Shown: positions 36,135-45,586 of the stretch, in pieces
Position numbering within the stretch: position 1 is the first letter of the stretch
Layout of the letters: every line of letters starts with the position of its first letter
NCBI RefSeq assembly: GCF_000620645.1
Contig: NZ_KK211161.1
Location: 244,384 to 308,383, forward strand
From: Nocardioides sp. URHA0032
Lineage (GTDB): Bacteria > Actinomycetota > Actinomycetes > Propionibacteriales > Nocardioidaceae
Length of the DNA: 64,000 nt
Reading direction: 5' to 3'
Notes under the pieces: model-generated
Databases searched by the model: none
Told to the model about the DNA's origin: nothing
The model's input: the letters and a program-made list of their open reading frames with translations, nothing else
Position numbers and translations under genes: made by a program

Positions 36135-37522
36135 GCGACGAGGGCGAGTTCAGGACCGAGCACGACAGCATGGGCGAGGTCCGGGTGCCTGTGGACGCGG
36201 TGTGGCGGGCGCAGACCCAGCGCGCGGTGGAGAACTTCCCCATCAGCGGTACGCCGATCGAGCCGGCCCTCGTGCACGCGATCGGCCGGGTGAAGGCCGC
36301 GGCCGCCACCGTGAACGGCGAGCTCGGCATCCTCGACGCCGACCGGGCCGCCGCCATCGTCGCGGCGGCGACCGAAGTGGTCGAGGGCCGGCACGACGAC
36401 GGCTTCCCGATCGACGTCTTCCAGACCGGCTCCGGCACCAGCTCGAACATGAACGCCAACGAGGTGATCGCCACCCTCGCGCAGCGCGCCGGCCACGAGG
36501 TGCACCCCAACGACCACGTCAACGCGAGCCAGTCCAGCAACGACACGTTCCCGACGGCGATCCACGTCGCGGCCGCGCTCGCGGTCACCGACGACCTGCT
36601 GCCCGCGCTCGACGTGCTGGCGAGCAGCTTCGAGCGCAAGGCCGAGGAGTTCGCCGGCCTCGTGAAGTCCGGCCGCACGCACCTGATGGACGCGACGCCG
36701 GTGATGCTCGGCCAGGAGCTCGGCGGGTACGCCGCCACGGTCCGGTACGCCGCCGAGCGGCTGGAGTCGGTCCTCCCCCGGGTCCGGGAGCTGCCGCTGG
36801 GCGGTACGGCGGTCGGCACCGGCATCAACACCCCGCCCGGCTTCGCGGAGCGGGTGATCGCCGTGCTCTCCGAGACGGCGGGGCAGCCCTTCACCGAGGC
36901 GCGCAACCACTTCGAGGCCCAGGGCACCCGGGACTCGCTGGTCGAGCTCAGCGGCGTGCTGCGGACCTACGCGGTGGGGCTCATCAAGGTCTGCAACGAC
37001 CTGCGCTGGATGTCGTCCGGTCCCACGACCGGGCTCGCGGAGATCCACCTGCCCGACCTCCAGCCGGGGTCGAGCATCATGCCCGGGAAGGTCAACCCGG
37101 TGCTGCCGGAGGCGACCCTGATGGTCTGCTTCCAGGTGATCGGCAACGACGCGGCGGTCACCGCCGCCGGCGCCAGCGGCGCGTTCGAGCTGAACGTCGC
37201 GATGCCGGTGATGGCGCGCAACGTGCTGGAGTCCGTGCGGCTGCTTGCCGCCTCCTCACGGCTGCTGGCCGAGCGCTGCGTCGATGGCATCACCGCGAAC
37301 GCCGAGCGGATGCGGCAGTACGCCGAGTCCTCGCCATCGGTCGTGACGCCGCTGAACAGGTTCATCGGCTACGAGGCCGCGGCGAAGGTCGCCAAGCAGG
37401 CGCTGGCCGACGGCGCGACGATCCGGGAGACCGTGCTCGCGCTGGGGTACGTCGAGCGCGGCGAGCTCACGGAGGCGCAGCTCGACGAGGCGCTGGACGT
37501 GGAGTCGATGACGCACCCGTGA
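36131..37522 (+). CDS. fumC: Class II fumarate hydratase
   Basis: 463 residues of the iron-free, oxygen-stable fumarase. Signatures: [66 protein letters not shown], and the superfamily loop [16 protein letters not shown] with the catalytic Ser. ATG overlaps the preceding stop by four bases. TCA-cycle enzyme. This is the fumarase that, as recalled, is linked to glpX in M. tuberculosis (Rv1098c). Confidence 0.96.
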   Translation: MSDEGEFRTEHDSMGEVRVPVDAVWRAQTQRAVENFPISGTPIEPALVHAIGRVKAAAATVNGELGILDADRAAAIVAAATEVVEGRHDDGFPIDVFQTGSGTSSNMNANEVIATLAQRAGHEVHPNDHVNASQSSNDTFPTAIHVAAALAVTDDLLPALDVLASSFERKAEEFAGLVKSGRTHLMDATPVMLGQELGGYAATVRYAAERLESVLPRVRELPLGGTAVGTGINTPPGFAERVIAVLSETAGQPFTEARNHFEAQGTRDSLVELSGVLRTYAVGLIKVCNDLRWMSSGPTTGLAEIHLPDLQPGSSIMPGKVNPVLPEATLMVCFQVIGNDAAVTAAGASGAFELNVAMPVMARNVLESVRLLAASSRLLAERCVDGITANAERMRQYAESSPSVVTPLNRFIGYEAAAKVAKQALADGATIRETVLALGYVERGELTEAQLDEALDVESMTHP

Positions 37523-37535
37523 CTGCGTCGTACCC

Positions 37536-38195
37536 CTAGTACCAGCCGTAGGACTCGGAGTGACCCCAGGCGCCGCACGGGCTGCCGTACCGGTCCCGGA
37601 TGTAGCCGAGGCCCCACTCGATCTGGGTGGCGGGGTTGGTCGCCCAGTCGGCGCCCGCCGACGCCATCTTGGAGCCGGGCAGGGACTGCGGGATGCCGTA
37701 CGCACCGGACGAGGCGTTCTGCGCGGCGGGATTCCAGCCGCTCTCGCGCATCCAGAGTGAGTCGAGGCAGCCGAACTGGTCGGACGAGAAGCCGAACTGC
37801 GGCAGCAGCGCCCGGGCGATGTCGCGCGGGTCGCCGTCGGAGAGCTCGACCCGCTCGGTGACGGCCGGGCCGCCCTCCACCGACAGCGCCGCCTCCTTGG
37901 CCGGGTCGGCGGCGTCGCGCCGGTCGCCAGAGCGGGACGCAACCGGGGCGCGGTCGCTGTCGGGGACAGATCCGCCCTGCAGGGGCGCGGTGGTCGGCGA
38001 GCCGACCTGCTCCGCCGCCGTCGGCGAGAGGCCCGTGGCGTCCTTCAGGACGCCACCGGACACGGCGACGCCGGTGACGGCCACCGCCACCGAGGACAGG
38101 ACCACGGTGTTCTTGATGGCCTTCTTCGGCGCTTCGACGAGGGTCCGCTCAGGGACGTGCCGGTGCTTCGGAACGTACTTGGTGCGTTTCGACAA
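37536..38195 (-). CDS. Secreted lytic transglycosylase-like (SLT) protein
   Basis: 219 residues. A basic N-terminus (KRTKYVPKHRHVPERTLVEAPKKAIKN) precedes a membrane/signal segment (TVVLSSVAVAVTGVAVSGGVL). A low-complexity linker leads to a C-terminal goose-lysozyme/SLT domain: QFGCLDSLWMRESGWNPAAQNASSGAYGIPQSLPGSKM, then TQIEWGLGYIRDRYGSPCGAW. The Glu of MRESGWN is the likely catalytic acid; two Cys (GCLD, PCGAW) may pair. Cleaves or remodels peptidoglycan. TTG start. Confidence 0.83.
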   Translation of the reverse strand: MSKRTKYVPKHRHVPERTLVEAPKKAIKNTVVLSSVAVAVTGVAVSGGVLKDATGLSPTAAEQVGSPTTAPLQGGSVPDSDRAPVASRSGDRRDAADPAKEAALSVEGGPAVTERVELSDGDPRDIARALLPQFGFSSDQFGCLDSLWMRESGWNPAAQNASSGAYGIPQSLPGSKMASAGADWATNPATQIEWGLGYIRDRYGSPCGAWGHSESYGWY

Positions 38196-38450
38196 GGGCT
38201 CGTATTCGGGTAGACGACTCGGGCGTTCCGCTGTCCCCCGGCGCGCTGTCCCCGATGACGCTCGGCCGGAAGGTCACGAAAAGATCACGGGCCACCCTGC
38301 CTGACGAGGGAGGAGGTTGCAAACCGAACGGCCGGATCCGACCTCTGGTCTGCCAGAAGTTCCCGCCTCCCCCGCCACAGCAGTCACACTGGTCTCAGGA
38401 GTGGGGAGTTTTCCCCGGCTAACCGGGGAAACCCGCCACTGTCGCCGGCC
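38196..38450. other. Leader and terminator region, SLT gene / phoH
   Basis: 255 bases upstream of the SLT gene and downstream of phoH, both on the minus strand. It holds the phoH terminator hairpin (38410-38431) and then about 210 bases that could form a structured leader. I looked for a ydaO-type c-di-AMP riboswitch, common before such cell-wall hydrolases, but did not see its conserved blocks clearly. Confidence 0.45.
38410..38431 (-). terminator. phoH terminator hairpin
   Basis: TTTCCCCGG-CTAA-CCGGGGAAA, a perfect 9-bp stem with short T/A flanks, 20 bases after the phoH stop. Similar in core to the hairpin at 40161-40190. Confidence 0.7.
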
Positions 38451-39824
38451 TCACAGCGTGACGTTCTCCAGCATCTCGGTGACGAGAGCGGCGATCGGGG
38501 AGCGCTCGGACCGGGTGAGGGTGACGTGGGCGAACAGCGGGTGCCCCTTGAGCTTCTCGATCACCGCGACGATGCCGTCGTGGCGTCCCACCCGCAGGTT
38601 GTCTCGCTGGGCCACGTCGTGGGTGAGCACCACCTTGGAGTTCGCGCCGATCCGGGAGAGCACGGTGAGCAGCACGTTGCGCTCGAGCGACTGCGCCTCG
38701 TCGACGATCACGAACGCGTCGTGCAGCGACCGTCCGCGGATGTGGGTGAGCGGCAGCACCTCGAGCATGCCGCGGTCGAGCACCTCGTCGATGACGTCGC
38801 GGGAGGTGATCGCACCGAGGGTGTCGAAGACGGCCTGGCCCCAGGGCGACATCTTCTCCGACTCCGAACCGGGCAGGTAGCCGAGCTCCTGGCCCCCGAC
38901 GGCGAACAGGGGCCGGAACACCACGACCTTCTTGTGCTGGCGGCGCTCCATCACCGCCTCGAGGCCGGCGCACAGCGCGAGCGCCGACTTGCCGGTGCCG
39001 GCCCGGCCGCCGAGGGAGACGATGCCGACCTCGGGGTCCAGCAGCATCTCCAGCGCGATCCGCTGCTCGGCGGAGCGGCCGTGGATCCCGAAGGCCTCGC
39101 GGTCGCCGCGCACCAGGTGGACCTGCTTGTCCGGCCCCACCCGGCCCAGCGCCGTACCGCGGTCGGAGAGCAGCACCAGGCCCTGGTGGCAGGGCATGTC
39201 CCGGGCCTCCTCGAGGTCGACGACACCGTCGTCGTACAGCTGGTCCACGTCGACGGAGGCGACCTCGAGCTCGGCCATGCCGGAGTAGCCGCTGTCGGAG
39301 TCGCTGATCGCCTCGGCGCGGTACTCCTGCGCGTCCAACCCGACCGCGGACGCCTTGATCCGCAGCGGCAGGTCCTTCGAGACCAGCGTGACGTCGTACC
39401 CCTCGTTCGCGAGGTTGCACGCGACCGCCAGGATCCGGGTGTCGTTGTCGCCGAGCCGGAAGCCGGACGGGAGGGACTCCGGGTCGGTGTGGTTGAGCTC
39501 GACCCGGACGGTGCCGCCGAGGTCACCGACCGGCACCGGCTCGTCGAGCCGGCCGTTGGTGATGCGGAGCTCGTCGAGCATCCGCAGCGCCGTGCGCGCG
39601 AAGAAGCCCAGCTCGGGGTGGTGCCGCTTGCCCTCCAGCTCCGTGATCACCACGACCGGAAGCACGACCTCGTGCTCCTCGAAGCGCTTGAGCGCGCCCG
39701 GGTCGGCGAGCAGCACGCTGGTGTCGAGGACGTAGGTGCGCACGGTCGGCGCGGTTCTCGCGGGGGTCCGGGTCTTCGCGGTGGCGGAGGCGGAGCGCTG
39801 GGTCTTCGGAGCCTGGTTCGGCAC
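38451..39824 (-). CDS. PhoH2-type PIN-PhoH ATPase
   Basis: 457 residues. N-terminal PIN nuclease domain with Asp34 ([12 protein letters not shown]) and acidic D residues in [13 protein letters not shown]-terminal PhoH helicase-like domain: Walker A GRAGTGKS at 273-280, Walker [14 protein letters not shown]. PhoH2 proteins unwind and cut RNA; in mycobacteria they are paired with a small antitoxin-like upstream gene (phoAT), which I do not see here. GTG start with GAAGGGG upstream. In the same block as uppS and hemolysin III, as in M. tuberculosis Rv1085c-Rv1095. Confidence 0.92.
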   Translation of the reverse strand: MPNQAPKTQRSASATAKTRTPARTAPTVRTYVLDTSVLLADPGALKRFEEHEVVLPVVVITELEGKRHHPELGFFARTALRMLDELRITNGRLDEPVPVGDLGGTVRVELNHTDPESLPSGFRLGDNDTRILAVACNLANEGYDVTLVSKDLPLRIKASAVGLDAQEYRAEAISDSDSGYSGMAELEVASVDVDQLYDDGVVDLEEARDMPCHQGLVLLSDRGTALGRVGPDKQVHLVRGDREAFGIHGRSAEQRIALEMLLDPEVGIVSLGGRAGTGKSALALCAGLEAVMERRQHKKVVVFRPLFAVGGQELGYLPGSESEKMSPWGQAVFDTLGAITSRDVIDEVLDRGMLEVLPLTHIRGRSLHDAFVIVDEAQSLERNVLLTVLSRIGANSKVVLTHDVAQRDNLRVGRHDGIVAVIEKLKGHPLFAHVTLTRSERSPIAALVTEMLENVTL

Positions 39825-40198
39825 GGTGACACCCCTTCGCAGGCCGACACGTGCACTCGCGCACCGGCCGTGTGGTCAAGCAGACGGACCGGTTCCGACC
39901 CGAGCGCCGGAGTGCCGGCTCCCGGTCGCGCGGCAGCGGAGCCACCGTGCTGTGCAGTCGCGATTTCTCACGAACGGGCCTCCCGATACGGAGAGCTTCC
40001 CCACTCCCCGATGTTTGGAAAGTACGCCGGTACCCGGTCGGTTCCCGGTCGACACGCCAGAACGCGTGATGAACCGTGGATGAGGCCCCGGACCCCCGCC
40101 CGAGGAGGGGGTTGTCCGCCGAAACCCGACCGACACGCCGGGGGGCTCCGGCGTGTCCTGCGGGTTTCACCGGCTGACCGGAGAAACCCGACGTGTCG
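39825..40198. other. Gene-free stretch phoH / uppS with hairpins
   Basis: About 370 bases. It holds the phoH ribosome-binding site (GAAGGGG), a strong stem GACACGCCGG / CCGGCGTGTC (40132-40157, loop GGGGCT) and the uppS terminator hairpin. GAAACCCGAC occurs twice (40121-40130, 40183-40192). Short frames here look spurious. No RNA gene recognised. Confidence 0.5.
40161..40190 (-). terminator. uppS terminator hairpin
   Basis: CGGGTTTC-A-CCGG, loop CTGA, CCGG-A-GAAACCCG: a 13-bp stem with one mismatch, nine bases after the uppS stop. Its core CCGGCTRACCGG-GAAACCCG also occurs in the phoH terminator at 38410. Confidence 0.65.
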
Positions 40199-40972
40199 TC
40201 AGGCCCCGAACCGCCGCTCCCGCAGCGCGTAGGCGCGGATCGCACGGAGGAAGTCGACCCGGCGGAAGTCCGGCCAGTACGCCTCGCAGAAGTAGAACTC
40301 CGACTTCGCGCTCTGCCAGAGCAGGAAGCCGCCGAGCCGCTGCTCGCCGGACGTGCGGATCACCAGGTCCGGGTCGGGCTGGCCCTTGGTGTAGAGGTGC
40401 TCGGAGATGTGCTCGACGTCGATGATCCCGGCCAGCTCCTCCATGGAGGTGCCCTGGGCCGCGGCCTCGGTGAGCAGCGAGCGGACGGCGTCGGCGATCT
40501 CGCGCCGGCCGCCGTACCCGACGGCGACGTTGACGAGCATCCCGTCGACCTCGCGGGTGGCCTCCTCGGCGGCCTTGAGCTTCTCGGCGACCGGGGCCGG
40601 CAGCAGGTCGAGCGCGCCGACCGGGTGGATCCGCCACTTCTGCTGGTCGGCCAGCGAGGCGACGGCCTCGCCGATGATGTCGAGCAGCGGCGCCAGCTCG
40701 CGCTCGGGCCGGTTGAGGTTGTCGGTCGAGAGCAGCCACAGGGTGACCACCTCGATGCCGACCTCGTCGCACCAGCCGAGCAGCGGCTCGATGTTCGCGG
40801 CGCCCGCCTGGTGCCCGTGCGCGGTGTCGCGGCCGACGGCCTTCGCCCAGCGGCGGTTGCCGTCCAGCATCACGCCGACGTGCTTGGGGACCGAGTCCGG
40901 CATCCGGCGCAGCATCCGCGCCTCGTACGCCGGGTAGAGCACCCGCCGGAGTCCGCGTTTCCAGTCCGCCAC
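40199..40972 (-). CDS. uppS: Cis-prenyl transferase (isoprenyl diphosphate synthase)
   Basis: 257 residues. UppS signatures: HVGVMLDGNRRWAKAVGRD (catalytic Asp), GIEVVTLWLLSTDNLNRPERE, and DLVIRTSGEQRLGGFLLWQSAKSEFYFCEAYWPDF. In synteny with hemolysin III it corresponds to Rv1086, the short-chain Z,E-farnesyl diphosphate synthase of mycobacteria, so it may make a short primer rather than the full decaprenyl lipid. This is inference. Divergent from hemolysin III. Confidence 0.94.
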   Translation of the reverse strand: MADWKRGLRRVLYPAYEARMLRRMPDSVPKHVGVMLDGNRRWAKAVGRDTAHGHQAGAANIEPLLGWCDEVGIEVVTLWLLSTDNLNRPERELAPLLDIIGEAVASLADQQKWRIHPVGALDLLPAPVAEKLKAAEEATREVDGMLVNVAVGYGGRREIADAVRSLLTEAAAQGTSMEELAGIIDVEHISEHLYTKGQPDPDLVIRTSGEQRLGGFLLWQSAKSEFYFCEAYWPDFRRVDFLRAIRAYALRERRFGA

Positions 40973-41056
40973 CCCCCGATCCTACCGGCGCGACGTTGCT
41001 CACAGGGTGACTCCGGCGATCCCCCGGCGTGGGGTTTCTCGTGACCGACCCGCCGG

Positions 41057-41062
41057 TAGGGT
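41057..41062 (+). promoter_or_regulatory. -10 element TAGGGT before hemolysin III gene
   Basis: Seven bases before ATG 41070, no ribosome-binding site. Leaderless pattern. Confidence 0.45.
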
Positions 41063-41069
41063 CGAGGAC

Positions 41070-41789
41070 ATGAACCAGTCGATGCGGGCCGGCGTCGACG
41101 CGCTCCAGGACGCCGTTGCCGACCTCCGGGCCGACATCAAACCCCGGCTCCGCGGCTGGCTGCACCTCGGTACGGCGCCGCTCACGCTGGTCGCCGGGAT
41201 CGTGCTGGTCTCCCTCGCCCCGACGACCGCCGCACGCCTCGGGTCGGCGGTCTTCATCGGATCCGCGCTGGTGCTGTTCACCGTCTCGGCGATCTACCAC
41301 ACCGGCACGTGGTCGCCGCGGGTGTGGGCGTTCCTCCGCCGCTTCGACCACGCGAACATCTTCCTGCTGATCGCCGGCTCCTACACGCCGTTCAGCCTGC
41401 TGCTCCTCGAGGGCACGCAGCGCACGGTGCTGCTCGCGACCGTCTGGGCCGGCGCGATCCTCGGCGTCGGCTTCCGGGTGTTCTGGACCGATGCCCCGCG
41501 GTGGCTCTACGTGCCGATCTACATCGGGCTGGGCTGGGCCGCGGTCTTCTTCATGCCGAGCCTGTTCGACGGGGCCACCCGGCTCGGCGTCGGCATCGGC
41601 ATCGCGACGTTCACGATGATCTGCGTCGGCGGCGCGCTCTACACGTTCGGCGGCGTCGTCTACGGCTTCCGGCGGCCGGACCCGTGGCCGCGCTGGTTCG
41701 GCTTCCACGAGGTCTTCCACACGTTCACGATCCTCGCGTTCGTCGCCCACTACGTCGGCGTCTCGATGGCGGTCTACGCCCTCCGCTGA
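41070..41789 (+). CDS. Hemolysin III (PAQR/YqfA) membrane protein
   Basis: 239 residues with seven hydrophobic helices after a cytoplasmic N-terminal region. HlyIII/PAQR metal motif residues: SAIYHTGTW near helix 2, and the C-terminal FHEVFHTFTILAFVAHYVGV with two His. A ceramidase-like zinc site is likely; activity in bacteria is unknown. Same family and neighbour as Rv1085c. Confidence 0.93.
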   Translation: MNQSMRAGVDALQDAVADLRADIKPRLRGWLHLGTAPLTLVAGIVLVSLAPTTAARLGSAVFIGSALVLFTVSAIYHTGTWSPRVWAFLRRFDHANIFLLIAGSYTPFSLLLLEGTQRTVLLATVWAGAILGVGFRVFWTDAPRWLYVPIYIGLGWAAVFFMPSLFDGATRLGVGIGIATFTMICVGGALYTFGGVVYGFRRPDPWPRWFGFHEVFHTFTILAFVAHYVGVSMAVYALR

Positions 41790-41824
41790 CGGTCCGGGCC
41801 GACCGCGGGCCCGTTGCCCGGACT

Positions 41825-41842
41825 AGAACATGTTCTTAGAGT
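41825..41842 (+). promoter_or_regulatory. KstR-like operator next to a leaderless -10
   Basis: AGAACATGTTCT (41825-41836) is a perfect 12-bp palindrome. With T41824 it matches the KstR consensus TNNAACNNGTTNNA except the last base. TAGAGT (41837-41842) adjoins it and is six bases before GTG 41849, so a repressor here would cover the promoter. Confidence 0.6.
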
Positions 41843-41848
41843 GCGGAG

Positions 41849-42973
41849 GTGCCCGGATCCACCCATCCCGCCTTCGCGCCCCTCGCCGAGCTCTTCGAGG
41901 CCAACCTCGCGGACGGCACCGACACCGGTGCCTCCCTCGCAGTGGTGCACGACGGTGAGCTGGTCGCCGACCTGTGGGGCGGCGAGGCGGCACCCGGCCG
42001 GGCCTGGGAGCGGGACACGCTCGTGCACACCTGGTCGGTCACCAAGACGATGTCGGCGCTCACGATGCTCGTGCTCGCCGACCGCGGCGTGGTCGACCTG
42101 GACGCGCCGGTCGCGACGTACTGGACCGATTTCGCCCGCGACGACGTGCTGGTCCGCCACGTCCTCGGCCACACCTCCGGGTACGCCGGCTGGAGCGAGC
42201 CGCTCGACGCCGCCGGGCTGATGGACCTGCCGTACGCCGAGGCGATGCTGGCGGCCCAGCAGCCCTGGTGGGAGCCGGGCACCGCGTCCGGGTACCACAT
42301 GCTCAGCCACGGGCACCTGCTCGACGGGATCGTGCGCGGCGCCACGGGGTCGACGCTGGCCGAGCAGTTCCGCACGCTGGTCGCCGAACCCATGGGCGCT
42401 GACTTCCACCTCGGCGTGCCCGAGGACGCGCTCGGTCGTTGCGCGGATCTCGTCGCACCGCCGCAGGGCACCATCGACATCGCAGCCCTGCCGGAGGGCA
42501 ACCTGCTGGTGCCGACGCTGGCGAACCCCTTCATCGACGTCGGCGGCTTCTGCAACACCGCGCCGTGGCGCCGGGTGTCGGTGGCGGCCGCCAACGGCCA
42601 CGGCAACGCCCGCTCGGTCGCGCGGATCCAGAGCGTCGTCTCCCACGGCGGCGAGGTGGACGGCGTACGCCTGCTGTCGAAGGAGACGCTGGACCGGATC
42701 TTCGAGGTCCAGGCCGACGGCCCCGACCTGGTGCTGCTGGTCCCGCTGCGGTGGGGCATCGGCTACGCGCTCCCCCACCCGACGGCGCCGGCGGTCCCGG
42801 AGGGCCGGGTCTGCTGGTGGACCGGGTACGGCGGGTCGATCGTCGTCAACGACCTGGACCGCCGCACCACCGTCGCCTACGCGATGAACCGGATGGTCGG
42901 CCACTTCACGTCGTCGCCGCGGACGGACGGCTACCTGCGCACCGCGTTCGCCTGTCTCGAGGGGGTCCTGTGA
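41849..42973 (+). CDS. Serine hydrolase (beta-lactamase/esterase EstB type)
   Basis: 374 residues. Class C beta-lactamase-like fold: HTWSVTKTMSAL holds the catalytic Ser and Lys (SxxK), the Tyr motif is GYHMLSHGHL, and the C-terminal motif WTGYGGS replaces KTG. Related to EstB and LipE-type esterases, so ester hydrolysis is more likely than lactam resistance. No signal peptide. GTG 41849 sits six bases after TAGAGT. Its stop overlaps the monooxygenase gene by four bases; a KstR-like operator upstream suggests a sterol or lipid link. Confidence 0.87.
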   Translation: MPGSTHPAFAPLAELFEANLADGTDTGASLAVVHDGELVADLWGGEAAPGRAWERDTLVHTWSVTKTMSALTMLVLADRGVVDLDAPVATYWTDFARDDVLVRHVLGHTSGYAGWSEPLDAAGLMDLPYAEAMLAAQQPWWEPGTASGYHMLSHGHLLDGIVRGATGSTLAEQFRTLVAEPMGADFHLGVPEDALGRCADLVAPPQGTIDIAALPEGNLLVPTLANPFIDVGGFCNTAPWRRVSVAAANGHGNARSVARIQSVVSHGGEVDGVRLLSKETLDRIFEVQADGPDLVLLVPLRWGIGYALPHPTAPAVPEGRVCWWTGYGGSIVVNDLDRRTTVAYAMNRMVGHFTSSPRTDGYLRTAFACLEGVL

Positions 42974-44323
42974 CCGTCAGCCCGCCCCTGGTCTGCATCA
43001 TCGGCGCCGGCTGCTCCGGCATCACGACGGCCAAGCGGCTCAAGGAGCACGGGATCGACTACGACCAGTTCGAGCTGTCCGACGACGTGGGCGGCAACTG
43101 GTACTTCCGCAACCCCAACGGCCACTCCGCCGTCTACGAGTCGCTGCACATCGACACCTCCACGACGCGGCTGCAGTTCGAGGACTTCCCCGCGCCCGAG
43201 GACTGGCCGCACTTCCCGCACCACACCCTGATCCACCAGTACTTCCGCGACTACGTCGACCACTTCATGCTGCGCGACCGGATCGCGTTCAACACCGGGG
43301 GTCGAGCGCGCCCGCCGCTCCACCAGTTCAACCGGGGCGGACGGGTGGGACGTGCAACTCAGCACCGGCGAGACGCGGCAGTACACGGACCTGGTCGTCG
43401 CGAACGGCCACCACTGGCAGCCGCGGCTGCCCGACTACCCCGGCACCTTCGACGGGGTCCTCATGCACAGCCACGCCTACGTCTCGCCGTTCGAGCCGGT
43501 GGAGATGCGCGGCAAGCGGGTGGTCGTGGTGGGGATGGGCAACTCGGCGATGGACATCGCCAGCGAGCTGTCCGCGCCCTGGATGGCGGAGAAGCTCTAC
43601 GTGTCCGCGCGACGCGGCGTGTGGGTGCTGCCGAAGTACCGCAACGGCCAGCCCGCCGACAAGGTGATGGCGCCGCCGGACATCCCCAAGGAGCAGGCCC
43701 TCGCGGCCTCGCGCACGCTGATCCGCGAGCTGGTCGGCAGCATGAGCACCTACGGCCTGCCCGAGCCGGATCACGAGCCGCTCGCCGCGCACCCGTCGGT
43801 GAGCGCGGACTTCCTCACCAAGGCCGGCTCGGGCGACATCCACATGCTGCCGGCCATCGAGCGGCTGGACGGGCACACCGTGCACCTCGCCGACGGCAAC
43901 ACCGTGGACGCCGACGTGATCGTCTGCGCGACGGGCTACGAGATGCGGTTCCCGTTCTTCGAGGACACCGAGCCGGACCTGCACCCCGACGACCAGCACC
44001 GCTACCCGCTGTTCAAGCGGATGATCAAGCCCGGCGTCGACCACCTCTTCTACCTCGGCCTCGCGCAGTCGTCGCCGACGATCGTCAACCTCGCCGAGCA
44101 GCAGTCGAAGCTGCTGGCGACGCTGCTCGACGGGAGCTACGTGCTGCCGAGCGTCGCGGAGCAGGAGCGGATCATGCGCGCCGACGAGGCCGCGCACCTC
44201 GAGCAGTACTACTCAGCCCCCCGGCACACGATCCAGATCGACTTCGGCCGCTACTGCCTGGACCTGATGGCCGAGATCGCGGCCGGCGAGGAGCGCGCTC
44301 AGGCGGCGAGCCCGACCGCCTGA
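42970..44323 (+). pseudogene. Flavin-containing monooxygenase, frameshifted
   Basis: Class B FAD/NADPH monooxygenase, 450 residues after correction. Frame 1 (GTG 42970) has the FAD motif IIGAGCSGITTAK and DVGGNWYFRNPNG. It breaks in a run of five G at 43297-43301; removing one G gives TGVERARRSTSSTGADGWDV and continues in frame 2. Frame 2 has the fingerprint FDGVLMHSHAY, the NADPH motif VVVGMGNSAMDIASEL and DVIVCATGYEM. Start overlaps the esterase stop. The extra G may be an error or a real lesion. Possible Baeyer-Villiger or N/S-oxidation activity. Confidence 0.85.
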
Positions 44324-45531
44324 GGGGTACGTCGCGCGGCCCGCGACGCCAGGACGCCGACGGCGGCTCCGGCGGCGGCGAACAGGACGGCGAGGAAGGC
44401 CCAGCCCGGGAACCCGTGGTCGACCGCGGTGGCCGTCACCAGCGCCGGCGCGACCATGCTCGCCAGCGCGTACCCGGTCTGCGTCAGCCCCTGGTAGGCG
44501 CCGGCGCTCGCGGCGTCGGCCAGCTCGAAGGCGAGCCCCCACCCGCCGGCCTCGCACCAGATCTCCGCCCAGGTCCCGAGCAGCTCCGCGGACACCAGCA
44601 GCGCGACGGCGGCCACGGCGCCGACGCTGCCGGCCGCGGCGTACAGCAGGCAGCCGGCCGCCAGCAGCAGGCTCCCCCGCCGGACCGTGCGGCCCGCAAT
44701 CGCGATGTCGTGGGTGCCGCGCGCGGCGCGCACCTGGAACAGCGCGACCACGACCGTGTTGAGGACGAGCAGCACCGAGATGACGACGGTCGGCGCCTCG
44801 GTGCGCGTCACGATCCACAGCGGGACGCCGACGCTGGTCATCGAGAACTGCATCGCGATCACTGAGTTCAGCGCGACCGAGGTGACGTAGGTGCGGTCGC
44901 GCAGCGGTGACCGTCCCCGGACCCGGTCGGGGTCGAGGTGGACGTCCATCACCGCCGCGAAACCCGGGACCGTGCGCAGTGCGAGCAGCGGGACCGTCGA
45001 CGCAGCGAGGAGCACGGCGACGACGACCATCGTGGTGCGGTACGCCGCCGCGGTGTCGACCAGCAGGGCGAGGGCGGCGAGGACCGTGCCGAGACCGATG
45101 AAGACGTTGGTGACGACGCGCAGCCGCGCGCGCACCTCCACCCGGTCGGCACCGGCGAACCACCGTGCCTGGAGCGCCGCCTTGGCGGAGCCCTGGAGGC
45201 TCCGGCTGCCCACGGCGACGCACGCCACGACGGTGAAGGCGAGCGCCGAGCCGGCGAACACGTAGGCCAGCATCGCCGACCCCTGCACGGCGTTGGCGAC
45301 CAACTGGAGCCGGTCGGCCCCGACCCGGTCGGCGGCGTACCCGCCGAGGAACGACGCCAGCACGCCGACCGCGCCGGCGACGGTGAGGCCGAGTCCGACC
45401 GTCGTCGCCTCGAGCCCGATGACGCGGGTGAAGTACAACGCGCTGACGCTGTAGAACAGGCCGGTCGCGAGCGACGCGGAGGCGGTCGTCAGGGTCAGCG
45501 AGCGGTGCACGGGTTCGTCGGGCAGGAGCAC
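44299..45531 (-). CDS. MFS transporter
   Basis: 410 residues with 12 predicted helices. MFS motif A is partly visible (GGYAADRVGADRLQ between helices 2 and 3). The central loop (VHLDPDRVRGRSPLRDRTYV) is short and basic. Probably a drug or metabolite exporter. GTG 45531 lies at an inverted repeat (GACAG-TT-CTGTC, 45534-45545). Its 3' end overlaps the monooxygenase by 25 nt. Divergent from the ArsR-type regulator, which likely controls it. Confidence 0.87.
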   Translation of the reverse strand: MLLPDEPVHRSLTLTTASASLATGLFYSVSALYFTRVIGLEATTVGLGLTVAGAVGVLASFLGGYAADRVGADRLQLVANAVQGSAMLAYVFAGSALAFTVVACVAVGSRSLQGSAKAALQARWFAGADRVEVRARLRVVTNVFIGLGTVLAALALLVDTAAAYRTTMVVVAVLLAASTVPLLALRTVPGFAAVMDVHLDPDRVRGRSPLRDRTYVTSVALNSVIAMQFSMTSVGVPLWIVTRTEAPTVVISVLLVLNTVVVALFQVRAARGTHDIAIAGRTVRRGSLLLAAGCLLYAAAGSVGAVAAVALLVSAELLGTWAEIWCEAGGWGLAFELADAASAGAYQGLTQTGYALASMVAPALVTATAVDHGFPGWAFLAVLFAAAGAAVGVLASRAARRTPQAVGLAA

Positions 45532-45533
45532 GG

Positions 45534-45578
45534 GACAGTTCTGTCACGGCCGACGGCTGCGCACCAACGATGTAGCGT
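45534..45578. promoter_or_regulatory. Operator-like inverted repeat and ArsR-gene -10
   Basis: GACAG-TT-CTGTC (45534-45545) lies three bases from the MFS start, and TAGCGT (45573-45578) is eight bases before the regulator ATG. A regulator bound here would block both divergent genes. Confidence 0.45.
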
Positions 45579-45586
45579 ATGGCTTC

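Noticed and set aside
38196-38450. ydaO-type c-di-AMP riboswitch before the SLT gene
   Set aside because: Position is right, but the conserved blocks could not be matched with confidence; the clear hairpin there is the phoH terminator.
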